Shown in pieces: positions 19,066 to 30,950 of a stretch of DNA of 64,000 bases. Location of the stretch: positions 1 to 64,000 of the forward strand of contig JAHBSF010000022.1 in assembly GCA_019639255.1 (NCBI GenBank), read 5' to 3'. This DNA comes from Acidobacteriota bacterium. Lineage in GTDB: Bacteria > Acidobacteriota > Blastocatellia > RBC074. Both the position numbers and the translations under genes were made by a program. How positions within the stretch are numbered: the stretch's first letter is position 1; every line of letters begins with the position of its first letter. The notes under the pieces are model-generated. The model searched no databases. It worked only from the letters and a program-made list of their open reading frames with translations, and was not told the origin of the DNA.

Positions 19066-20097
19066 CTACCCGTCGCGCAGCACTTCGCGCCCGAGGTCGG
19101 GGAATACTCTGCCAACCTTGCCGAGCAGATACTCGCCGTAAGCGCCTCGAAATTCGTGAACGCTTGCGCCGTCCCAGCGCTCGTCGCGATCTTCCGATAT
19201 ACAATCGACAATCGGCCGCACCTCCGCTTCCCAGTTCGGATCGTAGAAAAACGGCCACGAAAGCCGTCCGCGCCTGATCGGGGTACGCACGCGGTGCGGC
19301 GTCGAACGGTACAATCCGCCCGTCATGCGGTCGAGCATATCGCCGATGTTGCAGACAAACGATCCCGCGAGCGGCGGAGCCTCGATCCATCTCCCGCGCG
19401 ATTTGATTTCCAGCCCGCCCGAATCGTCCTGCCTGAGAATCGTCAACAGCCCGTAATCGGTATGTTCCCCCACACCCCACATTTCCGCATCGCCCGAAGC
19501 ATTGTTCAAAGCATCGTTCAAAGCATTGCCGGAAGCGGTCGGCTGCGCAGGGTAATGAAATATGCGGAAAAGTATCAGCGGATCGGCCGTATAGCGATCA
19601 TCGAAGTAGGTTGGCTCAAGTCCGAGGCTCAGCGCGATTCCGGCCGTCAAACTGCGGCCGAGCCGCGTCATTGCGTCCATATATTCGAGCACCGTTTCGC
19701 GAAAACCCGGCATGTCCCGGGGAAACAGATTCCGCCCGTGCAGCGGCGCGCCGGCCTTTACCAGCGGATGCTCCTCATCGAGTTCGGCTCCGAAATAAAT
19801 GCCTTCCTTGATGTCGGGACGGCCCGATGTGAGTTCCCCGCCCACGGGAAAGTACCCGCGCCAGGCGCGCCCGCCGCGCTCCATGCGGATTGCCATCTTC
19901 TGCGCCTCGCTGTGCGCAAAAAATCTGCGGCTCAACTCTTCCAGGCGCTGTTGCAGCGTTTCATCCACGCCGTGCCCGACGACGTAGAAAAATCCCGTAT
20001 CGCGGCACGCGCGCCCGATTTCGGCCGCCGTCCCGGATATGTTCGCCGTACGCTGCGTGAGCGTCCGTATGTCGATGACCGGAATAGCGCGGCTCAT
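19066..20097 (-). CDS. 2-oxoglutarate/Fe(II) dioxygenase, isopenicillin N synthase-like
   Basis: This is a soluble non-haem iron oxygenase of 343 residues. It has the N-terminal DIOX_N segment (IPVIDI, GRACRDTGFFYVVGHGV) and a jelly-roll core. Iron ligands are His212 and Asp214 in GEHTDYGLL and His268 in STPHRV. The RxS pair binding the co-substrate carboxylate is Arg278/Ser280 in GRLSW. Family members oxidise small molecules using 2-oxoglutarate and oxygen; the substrate is not predictable. A short tandem duplication near 19499-19529 encodes NALNDALNNA between core strands. Start ATG 20097 has GAGG five bases upstream. An open frame continues upstream through the palindrome into the next gene and is not believed to be coding. 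Confidence 0.88.
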   Translation of the reverse strand: MSRAIPVIDIRTLTQRTANISGTAAEIGRACRDTGFFYVVGHGVDETLQQRLEELSRRFFAHSEAQKMAIRMERGGRAWRGYFPVGGELTSGRPDIKEGIYFGAELDEEHPLVKAGAPLHGRNLFPRDMPGFRETVLEYMDAMTRLGRSLTAGIALSLGLEPTYFDDRYTADPLILFRIFHYPAQPTASGNALNDALNNASGDAEMWGVGEHTDYGLLTILRQDDSGGLEIKSRGRWIEAPPLAGSFVCNIGDMLDRMTGGLYRSTPHRVRTPIRRGRLSWPFFYDPNWEAEVRPIVDCISEDRDERWDGASVHEFRGAYGEYLLGKVGRVFPDLGREVLRDG

Positions 20098-20110
20098 TCC
20101 CGCCTCGTAG

Positions 20111-20198
20111 AAAGAGAGATAACGGAACGGACGGAAACAGACGAAACAAACGAAATCACCTTTCTTTTCGTTTTTTTCGTCTATTTCCGTCTGTTCCG

Positions 20199-20206
<8 letters not shown>
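20111..20206. repeat. Family I palindrome, copy 6
   Basis: The left arm starts AAAGAGAGATAACGG; the right arm ends CCGTTATCTGG. The TTA at 20199-20201 in the right arm is, on the minus strand, the TAA stop of the tricorn homologue, so the repeat supplies that gene's stop. Confidence 0.88.
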
Positions 20207-23525
<3,319 letters not shown>

Positions 23526-23554
23526 GTACTCCTCCTGATGCGCGAGATGAAACA

Positions 23555-23645
23555 AAAACCGCCGAATTCGCGGAAACCTATGCGGAAATCAGGGAATGAT
23601 CTTCCTTCCGCGTTTTCCGTGTCAATATTTCCCAGATTTTTGTTG
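23555..23645. repeat. Eroded palindrome, variant of family I
   Basis: AACCGCCGAATTCGCGGAAA on the left and TTCCGCGTTTTCCGTG on the right are related words in opposite orientation but no longer pair well. They resemble the variant elements at 54069 and 56553. Confidence 0.45.
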
Positions 23646-23647
23646 CC

Positions 23648-24652
23648 TCAGACCTGAGTGCGGCGGCAGTCAATCGACAGGCGCTTGATCTTGGCGTTGA
23701 GCGTCTGTACGCGCAGACCCAGAAGCTGCGCTGCGCGCGTCTGATTGCCGCCCGTCTGCTTGAGCGCTACTTCTATAAGACGGCGCTCGTATCCCTCGAT
23801 CGTGGTTTCGAGTTCGATTCCCTGCGCCGGAATCCCGTTAAACGTCGTGTTGCGCAGCGCCGCCGGCAGATGCGCCGCCGTGATACGCAGCGGCGGCAAG
23901 TGCGCTATGACGCTTTCGAGCACGGCTTCGAGCTCGTCTATGTTCCGCTCCCATCTGTACTGCGCAAGCAACCGCATCACTGCAGGCGCGACCTCATCCA
24001 CCGAACAACCGTATCGCCGCGCTAACCGCCGTATGACGGCAGCCGCTATCAGCGGAATGTCCTCGCGCCGCTCGCGCAGCGGCGCAAGCACCATCCCCTG
24101 CGGCCTCAACATCTCTACGAGCCCGTATGCAATCCGCGTTTCGACCGTCATAGATTCGGGATGCCATTGCGTGGCCAGTATCAGGCGCGGCCCCGACAAA
24201 CCGCCGCTGCCCGGCTCTCGCCAGCGCTGCTCTTCTAAATAAATCGCAATACGCTGCTGCAACAGCGGCGCCAGCCCCACAAGTTCATTGAGGAATACGG
24301 TCCCTATAGCCTTGTTGCCGAGCACGCCGTTCGGCCCGTTCAGGAGGTGGTCGAGTTCCTCGGGGCTGAGCGTCTGCGCGTTGACGGAAAGAAACGGCTT
24401 CTGCCTGCGCTCGCTCAGGGCGTGAATCGCCCGCGCAATCTGCTCCTGGCGCAACCCTCGCTCCCCAAGCAGCAGCACAGCCTGATGATGCTGCGCCTGA
24501 CGCTCTACATAACGCCGCAACTCGCCCACCCACGCGCTTATCCCCACAAAACACTCGCACTCCATCAACTGCGCCGCATTCATCCCACTCATCGACGCCG
24601 GCAACGCAGCAATCGCAGCAACCGATTCCCTGCCCGTTCCGTTCCTCATCAT
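23648..24652 (-). CDS. Degenerate sigma54-activator-like AAA protein with Fis-type HTH
   Basis: This is a predicted DNA-binding regulator of about 334 residues with the layout of an NtrC-family activator lacking a receiver domain. The AAA region (about 35-265) is recognisable by LAPLRERREDIP. Its Walker A position reads LGERGLRQE (about 62-70) instead of G-E-x-G-T-G-K-E. Walker B reads GTVFLNEL with Asn for Asp, and the GAFTGA loop that contacts sigma54 is absent. A Fis-type helix-turn-helix ends it (TGGNQTRAAQLLGLRVQTLN). ATP hydrolysis and sigma54 activation therefore look lost; it may be a repressor or adaptor. ATG 24652 overlaps the preceding stop as ATGA with GGGAGAGGG upstream, showing translational coupling. 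ATG 24682 is an alternative start. Confidence 0.75.
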   Translation of the reverse strand: MMRNGTGRESVAAIAALPASMSGMNAAQLMECECFVGISAWVGELRRYVERQAQHHQAVLLLGERGLRQEQIARAIHALSERRQKPFLSVNAQTLSPEELDHLLNGPNGVLGNKAIGTVFLNELVGLAPLLQQRIAIYLEEQRWREPGSGGLSGPRLILATQWHPESMTVETRIAYGLVEMLRPQGMVLAPLRERREDIPLIAAAVIRRLARRYGCSVDEVAPAVMRLLAQYRWERNIDELEAVLESVIAHLPPLRITAAHLPAALRNTTFNGIPAQGIELETTIEGYERRLIEVALKQTGGNQTRAAQLLGLRVQTLNAKIKRLSIDCRRTQV

Positions 24653-24942
24653 CCCTCTCCCTCCCCGATTCGCAATTCGCATCCGTTGAGCGCCGCCGGC
24701 GCAATCAGCGAAGCCAGACAGATTCGCACCGAAAAATCCTCCCCCTCCTCGCAGTGCGCCTCGCCCGCCTCAATCCACCCGTAAACCCTCCCCAAACTCA
24801 CGTCGCAAATCGCCGCCGCCTCTTCCGCCGTAATCATTACCCCCTCCGCCCCGCAACGACTGCACCACCCCCGCATCCGCCCCACCCGCCTCCTCAGCAG
24901 AAACTCCCGCTCCGTCACCGTGATGATCTCTACCCTCAGCAT
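24649..24942 (-). CDS. Small CxxC and excisionase-like HTH protein
   Basis: This is a 97-residue protein I do not recognise by name. After a Cys pair (CSRCG, 27-31) comes a helix-turn-helix of the excisionase/MerR kind (ITAEEAAAICDVSLGRVYGW, about 37-56). A wing-like stretch with His63 and Cys64 follows; with the first pair these might bind zinc. It overlaps the AAA-like gene by four bases, so the two are very likely made together. ATG 24942 has GAGGTAAAG just upstream; a longer frame to 25014 would run over a perfect palindrome and is less likely. Confidence 0.62.
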   Translation of the reverse strand: MLRVEIITVTEREFLLRRRVGRMRGWCSRCGAEGVMITAEEAAAICDVSLGRVYGWIEAGEAHCEEGEDFSVRICLASLIAPAALNGCELRIGEGEG

Positions 24943-25257
24943 CTTTACCTCGTTCCCCAATTCAATTTTCCCTTCCACAATTGTGGAAACAAATCCAATC
25001 CCGCGACTCGCCATATACGGTTACTGCTGCCGGGAGGCGGCTGGAACCCCTCGGATTGGACGATTTGCGTCTGCGGTCTTGTGCGGGTGCGGTTAGAATT
25101 AGGGGAAAACTTCTGCTGTCTGCTCGTCGTTTTCATATGCGGCATACTGGCCCGGCGAGCGTATGAAAGTCTTGAGTTGGGGATCACGAAACGATCATTT
25201 AGTTTTTATTCCGGTCTGTATTGAGAACAATTTTGGGGCGATTTCGAGAGCGATGAC
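24943..25257. other. Divergent regulatory region
   Basis: This 315-base gap separates the leftward HTH/AAA pair from the rightward winged-helix regulator. Besides the palindrome at 24973-24988 I see no gene and no strong promoter match, and unusually for this window no family I element. Confidence 0.4.
24973..24988. promoter_or_regulatory. Perfect 16-bp palindrome, candidate operator
   Basis: TTCCACAATTGTGGAA is a perfect dyad 31 bases before the start of the small HTH protein. Its position fits autoregulation by that protein or its AAA-like partner. This is an inference from sequence. Confidence 0.5.
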
Positions 25258-25285
25258 GGAGTACTGAAGATGGAGTACTGAAGAT
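25258..25285 (+). promoter_or_regulatory. Tandemly duplicated ribosome binding site and start
   Basis: GGAGTACTGAAGAT occurs twice in direct tandem. The second copy gives the regulator's GGAG and ATG 25284. The first gives GGAG plus ATG 25270, which reads only Met-Glu-Tyr before TGA. This creates a three-codon upstream frame that ends just before the real start. Confidence 0.65.
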
Positions 25286-27530
25286 GGCAATCAGCAAGCG
25301 GGACAAGCATTTCTACGAGTTCGGCCCGTTCCGGCTCGATCTGTCGGAGCGGCTTTTGCGGCGCGAAGACCGGGAGGTGCAGCTTCCGCCGAAGGTATTC
25401 GAGACGCTGCTGGTATTTGTCGAAAACAGCGGCCACATACTGGAAAAAAACGAACTGATGGAGCGTTTGTGGCCCGACAGCTTCGTAGAGGAATCGAGCC
25501 TGTCGCAAAACATATTCCTGCTGCGCAGGGCGCTCGGCGAAGCAGGCCCAACCGCCGCCGCCTACATCGAAACCATCCCGCGCCGCGGCTACCGTTTTAC
25601 CGCCGAGGTGCGCGAAATACGCGACGCGCCGGAAGCGCTGCTCGTTACCCAGCGCACCGAAACGCGCATATCAATTCAGGAAACAGATCAGGAAACAGGC
25701 AAAGAAACCAATAAGGAAAAGCATGTAACCGCGACGGTTCCTGCCGCCCGGCCGCAGCGGATGCCGAATCGATCAGCGCTCGGGTTGCTCGCTGCGGCCG
25801 TAGTCGCGACGCTGCTCGGCATTTTCATATGGCAGCAGTTTGACCGCGGTGCAGCGTCATCATCGATCGCATTTCAGGACATGCGCATGACGCGCCTGAC
25901 CTCTACGGGCAAAGCCCGCCGGCCCGCCATCTCGCCCGACGGGAAATACGTCGCGCACGTGGTCGAAGAAGCCGGCCGCCAAAGCATATGGGTGCGTCAG
26001 GTAGCCGCTCTGGGCGGCGTTGCCATCGTCGCTCCGGAGGAAGTCGAATACGAGGGGCTGACATTCACGCACGACGGCAATTATCTTGCCTACGTCGTCT
26101 ATCAGAAACCCAGACACTACGGCGCGCTCTACATCGCGCCCGTGCTCGGCGGCGCGCCGCGCAAGCTTATAGACGACATCGACACGGCGGTCGCCTATTC
26201 GCCGGACGGAAAACATCTGGCATTCCTGCGCAACTACCCGAACGAGGGCGAACGCTCGCTCATAGTCGCCTCGATCGAGGGCGGCGAGGAGCGCCGCCTC
26301 CTTACGCGCGTGCGTCCGGACTTTCTCGCGCTCGTACCGCCGTCGTGGTCGCCCGACGGCCGGACCATAGCCTGCGTTTCGGGAAGCTTCGGCCCGAAGG
26401 GATCGTCAATACAGGTGATCGGAATTGATGTCGATGACGGAAGGGAAACGCCCATTACGCGGCAGAAATGGCAGCGCATAGGGCACGTCGCGTGGCTAGG
26501 CGACGGGCGCGGGTTGCTGATGACGGCGCGCGATCATACATCTCCGATGATGCTCGACCAGATATGGTACCTGCCTTACCCCGAAGGCCGGCCGCGCCGG
26601 ATAACCAACGACATGCACTCGTATAACGGACTGAGCGTGGCCGCCGACGGGCGAGCATTCGTAACGGCGCAGATGACGCGTTTTTCGCGCCTCTGGATCG
26701 CTCCCGAAGCCGATGCATCGCGCGCCCGCGAAGTCTCTTCTCGTTACCTGGATCAGAGCGGCGAGCGGCTCGGATTCGCCTGGACGCCCGACGGTCGCCT
26801 CGTCTACAGCTCGACCGCCGGCGGCAACCCCGACATTTGGATCATGAACTCCGACGGCAGCGATCCGCGCCAGTTGACCGTAGATCCCGAAGCCGACTTC
26901 GCGCCCGAAGTCTCGCCCGACGGCCGCTGGATAGTATTCACCTCGCGGCGCGGCGGCGCGGCCCACATATGGCGCATCAACCTTGACGGCGCCGACGCGC
27001 GACAGTTGACTTCGGGCCCCGGAGAAACTTCGGCGAGTTTCACGCCCGACGGCCGCTGGGTCGTATATGAAAGCTTCGGCTCCGGCAGAAGCACAATATG
27101 GCGCGTTCCCGCCGATGGCGGCGAAGCGCAAAAACTCAGCGATGCATTCTCCATACTGCCGTCGGTATCGCCCGACGGGAGCAAAATCGCCTGCTCGCAG
27201 CTCGATACTCCGTCGGGTCAAATGCGCCCGACCATCCTATCGGCTGCAGACGGCCGGATCGTAAAAATGTTCGACTCGCCCGTTGCGTCTCCACATCTGC
27301 GCTGGACTCCGGACGGCTCTGCGCTGAGTTATGTCGAAACCCGCGGCGGCGTATCCAACCTGTGGCGGCTTCCGGCCGACGGCGCAGCGCCAGAACCCAT
27401 TACCCGCTTCGGCGACGACCTCATATTCCGCTACGCCTGGGCCCCGCACGGCCGCTCGCTCGTGCTCGAACGCGGCCAGGTGCTCTCCGACGTAATCATT
27501 ATCACCGACTTCCGCGATGACCAGGATTAA
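25284..27530 (+). CDS. Winged-helix (OmpR/CadC-type) regulator with membrane segment and TolB-like propeller
   Basis: This is a one-component membrane regulator of 748 residues. The N-terminal winged helix (about 10-112) has the usual FGPFRLDLSERLLRR start, VFETLLVFVENSGHILEKNE and the wing YIETIPRRGYRFTAEV. A linker rich in Gln, Glu and Thr leads to one membrane segment (about 173-190). Outside is a propeller of TolB/WD40-like repeats (PAISPDGKYVAHV, WTPDGRLVYSSTAGGNPDIW). By analogy with CadC the propeller may sense an external signal and the cytoplasmic head bind DNA. The type is frequent in Acidobacteriota. Target genes are unknown; the divergent HTH/AAA pair shares its upstream region. 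Confidence 0.9.
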   Translation: MAISKRDKHFYEFGPFRLDLSERLLRREDREVQLPPKVFETLLVFVENSGHILEKNELMERLWPDSFVEESSLSQNIFLLRRALGEAGPTAAAYIETIPRRGYRFTAEVREIRDAPEALLVTQRTETRISIQETDQETGKETNKEKHVTATVPAARPQRMPNRSALGLLAAAVVATLLGIFIWQQFDRGAASSSIAFQDMRMTRLTSTGKARRPAISPDGKYVAHVVEEAGRQSIWVRQVAALGGVAIVAPEEVEYEGLTFTHDGNYLAYVVYQKPRHYGALYIAPVLGGAPRKLIDDIDTAVAYSPDGKHLAFLRNYPNEGERSLIVASIEGGEERRLLTRVRPDFLALVPPSWSPDGRTIACVSGSFGPKGSSIQVIGIDVDDGRETPITRQKWQRIGHVAWLGDGRGLLMTARDHTSPMMLDQIWYLPYPEGRPRRITNDMHSYNGLSVAADGRAFVTAQMTRFSRLWIAPEADASRAREVSSRYLDQSGERLGFAWTPDGRLVYSSTAGGNPDIWIMNSDGSDPRQLTVDPEADFAPEVSPDGRWIVFTSRRGGAAHIWRINLDGADARQLTSGPGETSASFTPDGRWVVYESFGSGRSTIWRVPADGGEAQKLSDAFSILPSVSPDGSKIACSQLDTPSGQMRPTILSAADGRIVKMFDSPVASPHLRWTPDGSALSYVETRGGVSNLWRLPADGAAPEPITRFGDDLIFRYAWAPHGRSLVLERGQVLSDVIIITDFRDDQD

Positions 27531-27627
27531 GAGAGATAACGGAACAAACGAAATAAGACGAAAACTACGGAAATACTCATCTTTTCCGTAATTTTCGTTT
27601 CATTTCGTTTGTTCCGTTATCTCTCTT
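27529..27627. repeat. Family I palindrome, copy 7
   Basis: The arms begin AAGAGAGATAACGG and end with its complement. The stop TAA of the regulator (27528-27530) is immediately at the left edge. Tandem genes lie on both sides. Confidence 0.9.
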
Positions 27628-27690
27628 TCCCTAAACAGGGAATCGCCGGTATTCTGCTATCATTGTTTTTCAAGGAGGCATCGAAACGAC

Positions 27691-28506
27691 GTGGAAATTC
27701 CGATCTATCAGGTTGACGCATTTACCTCAACACCCTTTGCAGGCAACCCGGCGGCGGTCTGCTTTCTTGAACGCGCGCACTCCGAGGAATGGATGCAGCG
27801 CGTAGCGGCGGAGATGAATCTTGCCGAAACCGCCTTCCTTTCTCCGCTCGACGACGGATACTCGCTGCGCTGGTTCACTCCCACCGTAGAAGTTCCGCTA
27901 TGCGGGCACGCAACGCTTGCCTCCGCCCATACGTTGTGGGAAAGCGGCAGGCTTCCGGTGGATGGCAAGGCCCGTTTTCATACCGCGAGCGGCCTTCTCA
28001 CAGCGCGCCGCGCAGGCCATCTCATAGAACTCGATTTTCCGGCCATACCTACCGTACCCGGCCAATTGCCCGAAGCCGCGCACGCGGCGCTCGGCGTCGC
28101 CCCCGTAGCGGTTTACTCGACGCCGTCCGGGACCGTCGAACACTTCTTCGTAGTCGAACTCGCCGCAGAAGAAGAAGTGCGCGCGGCGCGCCCCGATTTT
28201 CGCGCGCTCGGGCGCGCCGTCGACGCCGGAGTAATCCTGACCGCACGCTCATCGTCGGCTGAATTCGATTTCGTATCGCGCTTCTTCGCCGTAAACTTCG
28301 GCATCGATGAAGACCCGGTTACGGGCGCCGCACACTGCTGCCTTGCGCCGTACTGGAGCGGCAAGCTCGAAAAAACCGAAATGACCGGCTATCAGGCTTC
28401 CGCGCGCGGCGGCGTGGTAGGCGTGCGGATTGAGGGCGACCGCGTGGCGCTGCTCGGCGAGGCCGTCACCGTAATGCGCGGCGCGCTCATCAGCGACGGG
28501 AGCTGA
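27691..28506 (+). CDS. PhzF family isomerase-like protein
   Basis: This 271-residue protein has the PhzF/DapF-like double-barrel fold. Marks are IYQVDAFTSTPFAGNPAAV at the N terminus, the catalytic glutamate in MNLAETAF (Glu46), FTPTVEVPLCGHATLA, and the second-half motif DEDPVTGAAHCCLAPYW. Members catalyse isomerisations such as that in phenazine synthesis, but no phenazine genes are near, so the substrate is unknown. The start is GTG 27691 after an AAGGAGG word at long spacing; no in-frame ATG gives a better N terminus. The CBM9-like gene follows almost without a gap. Confidence 0.9.
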   Translation: MEIPIYQVDAFTSTPFAGNPAAVCFLERAHSEEWMQRVAAEMNLAETAFLSPLDDGYSLRWFTPTVEVPLCGHATLASAHTLWESGRLPVDGKARFHTASGLLTARRAGHLIELDFPAIPTVPGQLPEAAHAALGVAPVAVYSTPSGTVEHFFVVELAAEEEVRAARPDFRALGRAVDAGVILTARSSSAEFDFVSRFFAVNFGIDEDPVTGAAHCCLAPYWSGKLEKTEMTGYQASARGGVVGVRIEGDRVALLGEAVTVMRGALISDGS

Positions 28507-28509
28507 GTG

Positions 28510-29157
28510 ATGGAAGACATAATCGCCGTATACACCGCCGAAGCCCCGCCGATTGCCGCCGACTTTTCAACCGCCGTCTGGCAATCCGCGGTTGTACATA
28601 AGCTCCCGGCGGACTGGCGCGGCGGTCCGGCGCCCGCCGAACTCGATACCGAAACCCGCATACTCTGGACAAACAGCGATCTTTACATCGGGTTTAACTG
28701 CGCGTATACGGAACTGGACGCGGATGCGGACGATGATGTCGACGTATCGGCCGAGAGATATGCGCTGTGGGAGCGCGATGTCTGCGAAGCGTTCATTCGC
28801 TCGCCTGCGGAACCGGCCGCGACGAGTTATCTGGAGTTCGAAGTAGCTCCCACCGCCCAATGGTGCGATCTGAGAATCGACCGCGTTCGCAGCCGCAACG
28901 ACTGGCAATGGCAAAGCGGTATGAAAACCGCTGCGGCAATCGACCGGCCCGCCGGCCGGTGGCGCGCGCTGATGGCGATTCCCTTCGCCTGCTTCGGAAC
29001 GCGACCCGAAGCGGGCGAGGACTGGATGGGGAATCTCTTCCGCATAAGCCGCGTTGAAGGCCGCCGATGTTACCTTGCCTGGTCCCCCACATATACCGAT
29101 CTCCCGAATTTTCACGTCCCCGAACGCTTTGTCCGCTGGCGATTTTCGGCCAGGTGA
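28510..29157 (+). CDS. CBM9-like domain protein
   Basis: This is a protein of about 215 residues built as one carbohydrate-binding module family 9-like beta sandwich. Marks are LWTNSDLYIGFNCAYTEL, the aromatic WERDVCEAFIRS, YLEFEVAPTAQWCDLRID and the end motif PNFHVPERFVRWRF. There is no signal peptide, so it probably acts in the cytoplasm; sugar binding is not assured. ATG 28510 has GGGAG seven bases upstream; GTG 28507 directly after the PhzF stop is the alternative. It is probably in one operon with PhzF. Confidence 0.78.
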   Translation: MEDIIAVYTAEAPPIAADFSTAVWQSAVVHKLPADWRGGPAPAELDTETRILWTNSDLYIGFNCAYTELDADADDDVDVSAERYALWERDVCEAFIRSPAEPAATSYLEFEVAPTAQWCDLRIDRVRSRNDWQWQSGMKTAAAIDRPAGRWRALMAIPFACFGTRPEAGEDWMGNLFRISRVEGRRCYLAWSPTYTDLPNFHVPERFVRWRFSAR

Positions 29158-29291
29158 AACAAACGCTCATAGCGGACCCCGCTCTTCCGGTTGCAGTTCG
29201 GTTCGTTCCGCCTTAATCTCTACCCGCCGCGTAATCAGGTACAGTTGAACCGACCGGCCGGTAACTTGAATCCTTTAATACAGGGGATGGC

Positions 29292-30839
29292 ATGAATGGA
29301 GCGGAGAGTCTGCTGCGGACTGCGGCAGCGGCGGGGGTGGATGTCTGTTTCGCCAATCCGGGAACGACCGAGATGCCGATGGTGCTGGCGCTCGAGCGCG
29401 TACCCGAAATCCGGCCGGTGCTGTGTCTTTTTGAAGGCGTATGCACGGGCGCAGCCGACGGCTACGGGCGCATGGCGGGAAAACCGGCATTGACGCTCTT
29501 GCACCTCGGCCCCGGCTTCGCAAACGGCATCGCCTACCTGCACGATGCGCGCCGCGCACGTTCTCCCATAGTCAACCTGATCGGTGAACACGCAACCTGG
29601 CACATAGCGGCCGACGCTCCGCTGAACTCCGACATCGAATCGCTGGCGCGGCCCGTATCGGCCTGGCTGCGGCGCAACGTATCTTCTCAAACACTCGCAC
29701 GCGACGCCGCCGAAGCCGTCGCCGCTGCAAACATTTCTCCCGGACAGATAGCGACGCTCATCATTCCGCACGATTGCCAGATAGAAGATTCCGCCGGAGC
29801 AGCCGCCCCCCTCGCTCCGGCAACTCCCCCGTCGCCACCAGCCGACGCCATACGACGCGCGGCCGAACTGCTGCGCGAGGCGGCGCACCCGGCGCTTTTT
29901 CTCGGCGGACTCGCCCTGACTGCACGATCTCTCGCAGCCGCAGCCCGAATCAGATCCTCCACAGATTGCCGGCTGATCTGCGAAACTTTTCCGAAACGCC
30001 TGGAGCGCGGATCGGGGCTGCCCGTAGTGGAACGGCTGCCTTACTTTCCCGAACCGGCTATGTCGATGCTTGCAGCGCACGATGCAATAGTACTTGCGGG
30101 CGCGCGCGAGCCGGTATCGTTTTTCGGTTATCCCGGACTGCCGAGTTATTTCATTCGGACTGAAACTGCAAAACATACGCTTGCCGGACCGCAAGAGGAT
30201 GTGGAAGCGGCGCTCGAAGCCCTCGCCGATGAAATCCGTAAACCGGATGATGTGCAGCGGAGGGATGACGCGAAGCGGCCCGAACGCCCGAGCGGAGCAA
30301 TCACGCTCGAATCGTTCGGCGCCGCCATCGCTTCGGTTCAGTCCGAAAATGTAATCGTGATGGACGAGGGGAATACGAGCAGTTTTTATTACTTCGGACT
30401 TGCAGCCGGAGCGCCTCGATTTACGCATCTTGCGCAGCCGGGCGGAGCCATAGGACTCGGCATGCCCGTGGCGACCGGTGCGGCCGTAGCAGCGCCCGAC
30501 CGCACGGTTATAAACCTTCAGGCCGACGGCAGCGCCATGTACACGATTCAGGCGCTGTGGACGCAGGCGCGCGAGGGACTGAAGATCAAGACCGTGCTTT
30601 GCAACAACGGCGGTTACCGCGTGCTCGGCGTAGAGATGCAGCGCGCCGGAGTCAGGGAGTTCAGCCCGCGGCTGCAAAGCCTCATAGGGCTTGTCGATCC
30701 GAAACCGGACTGGGTGAAACTGGCCGGCGGTATGGGCGTTCCGGCCGAGCGCGTAGAACGTGCAGAAGACCTCGCCGCCGCGCTTGAAAGAAGTCTCGAC
30801 GAACCCGGTCCTTATTTTATCGAAGCAATATTCTCGTGA
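29292..30839 (+). CDS. Thiamine diphosphate enzyme, acetolactate synthase/benzoylformate decarboxylase-like
   Basis: This 515-residue protein has the three domains of the pyruvate oxidase/decarboxylase superfamily. The N-terminal Pyr domain has the activating glutamate (Glu48 in CLFEG), followed by ADGYGRM. A middle domain has a Pro/Ala-rich link. The C-terminal PP domain binds TDP-Mg through ADGSAM...CNNGGY. It is shorter than acetolactate synthases and has no regulatory partner nearby, so a decarboxylase or ligase for 2-oxo acids is as likely. The next genes are beta-oxidation enzymes. Start ATG 29292 follows GGGG at short spacing. Confidence 0.82.
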   Translation: MNGAESLLRTAAAAGVDVCFANPGTTEMPMVLALERVPEIRPVLCLFEGVCTGAADGYGRMAGKPALTLLHLGPGFANGIAYLHDARRARSPIVNLIGEHATWHIAADAPLNSDIESLARPVSAWLRRNVSSQTLARDAAEAVAAANISPGQIATLIIPHDCQIEDSAGAAAPLAPATPPSPPADAIRRAAELLREAAHPALFLGGLALTARSLAAAARIRSSTDCRLICETFPKRLERGSGLPVVERLPYFPEPAMSMLAAHDAIVLAGAREPVSFFGYPGLPSYFIRTETAKHTLAGPQEDVEAALEALADEIRKPDDVQRRDDAKRPERPSGAITLESFGAAIASVQSENVIVMDEGNTSSFYYFGLAAGAPRFTHLAQPGGAIGLGMPVATGAAVAAPDRTVINLQADGSAMYTIQALWTQAREGLKIKTVLCNNGGYRVLGVEMQRAGVREFSPRLQSLIGLVDPKPDWVKLAGGMGVPAERVERAEDLAAALERSLDEPGPYFIEAIFS

Positions 30840-30850
30840 ACATCAGGAGG

Positions 30851-30926
30851 AATAACGGAACTAACGGCAAGGCTGGCATCTCTTCCGTTTGTTTCGTGAA
30901 TTTTCGTTTGTTCCGTTATCTCTTTT
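30851..30926. repeat. Family I palindrome, copy 8 (shortened left arm)
   Basis: The right arm is complete (CCGTTATCTCTT end), while the left arm is shortened (AATAACGGAACTAACGG). It is the most asymmetric of the core copies and sits between tandem genes. Confidence 0.75.
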
Positions 30927-30950
30927 CTTTTCCAAAGGAGCATTTCTCGC

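Noticed and set aside
23648-24652. Functional NtrC-type sigma54 activator
   Set aside because: The GAFTGA loop is missing and both Walker motifs are altered, so the name is used only as resemblance.
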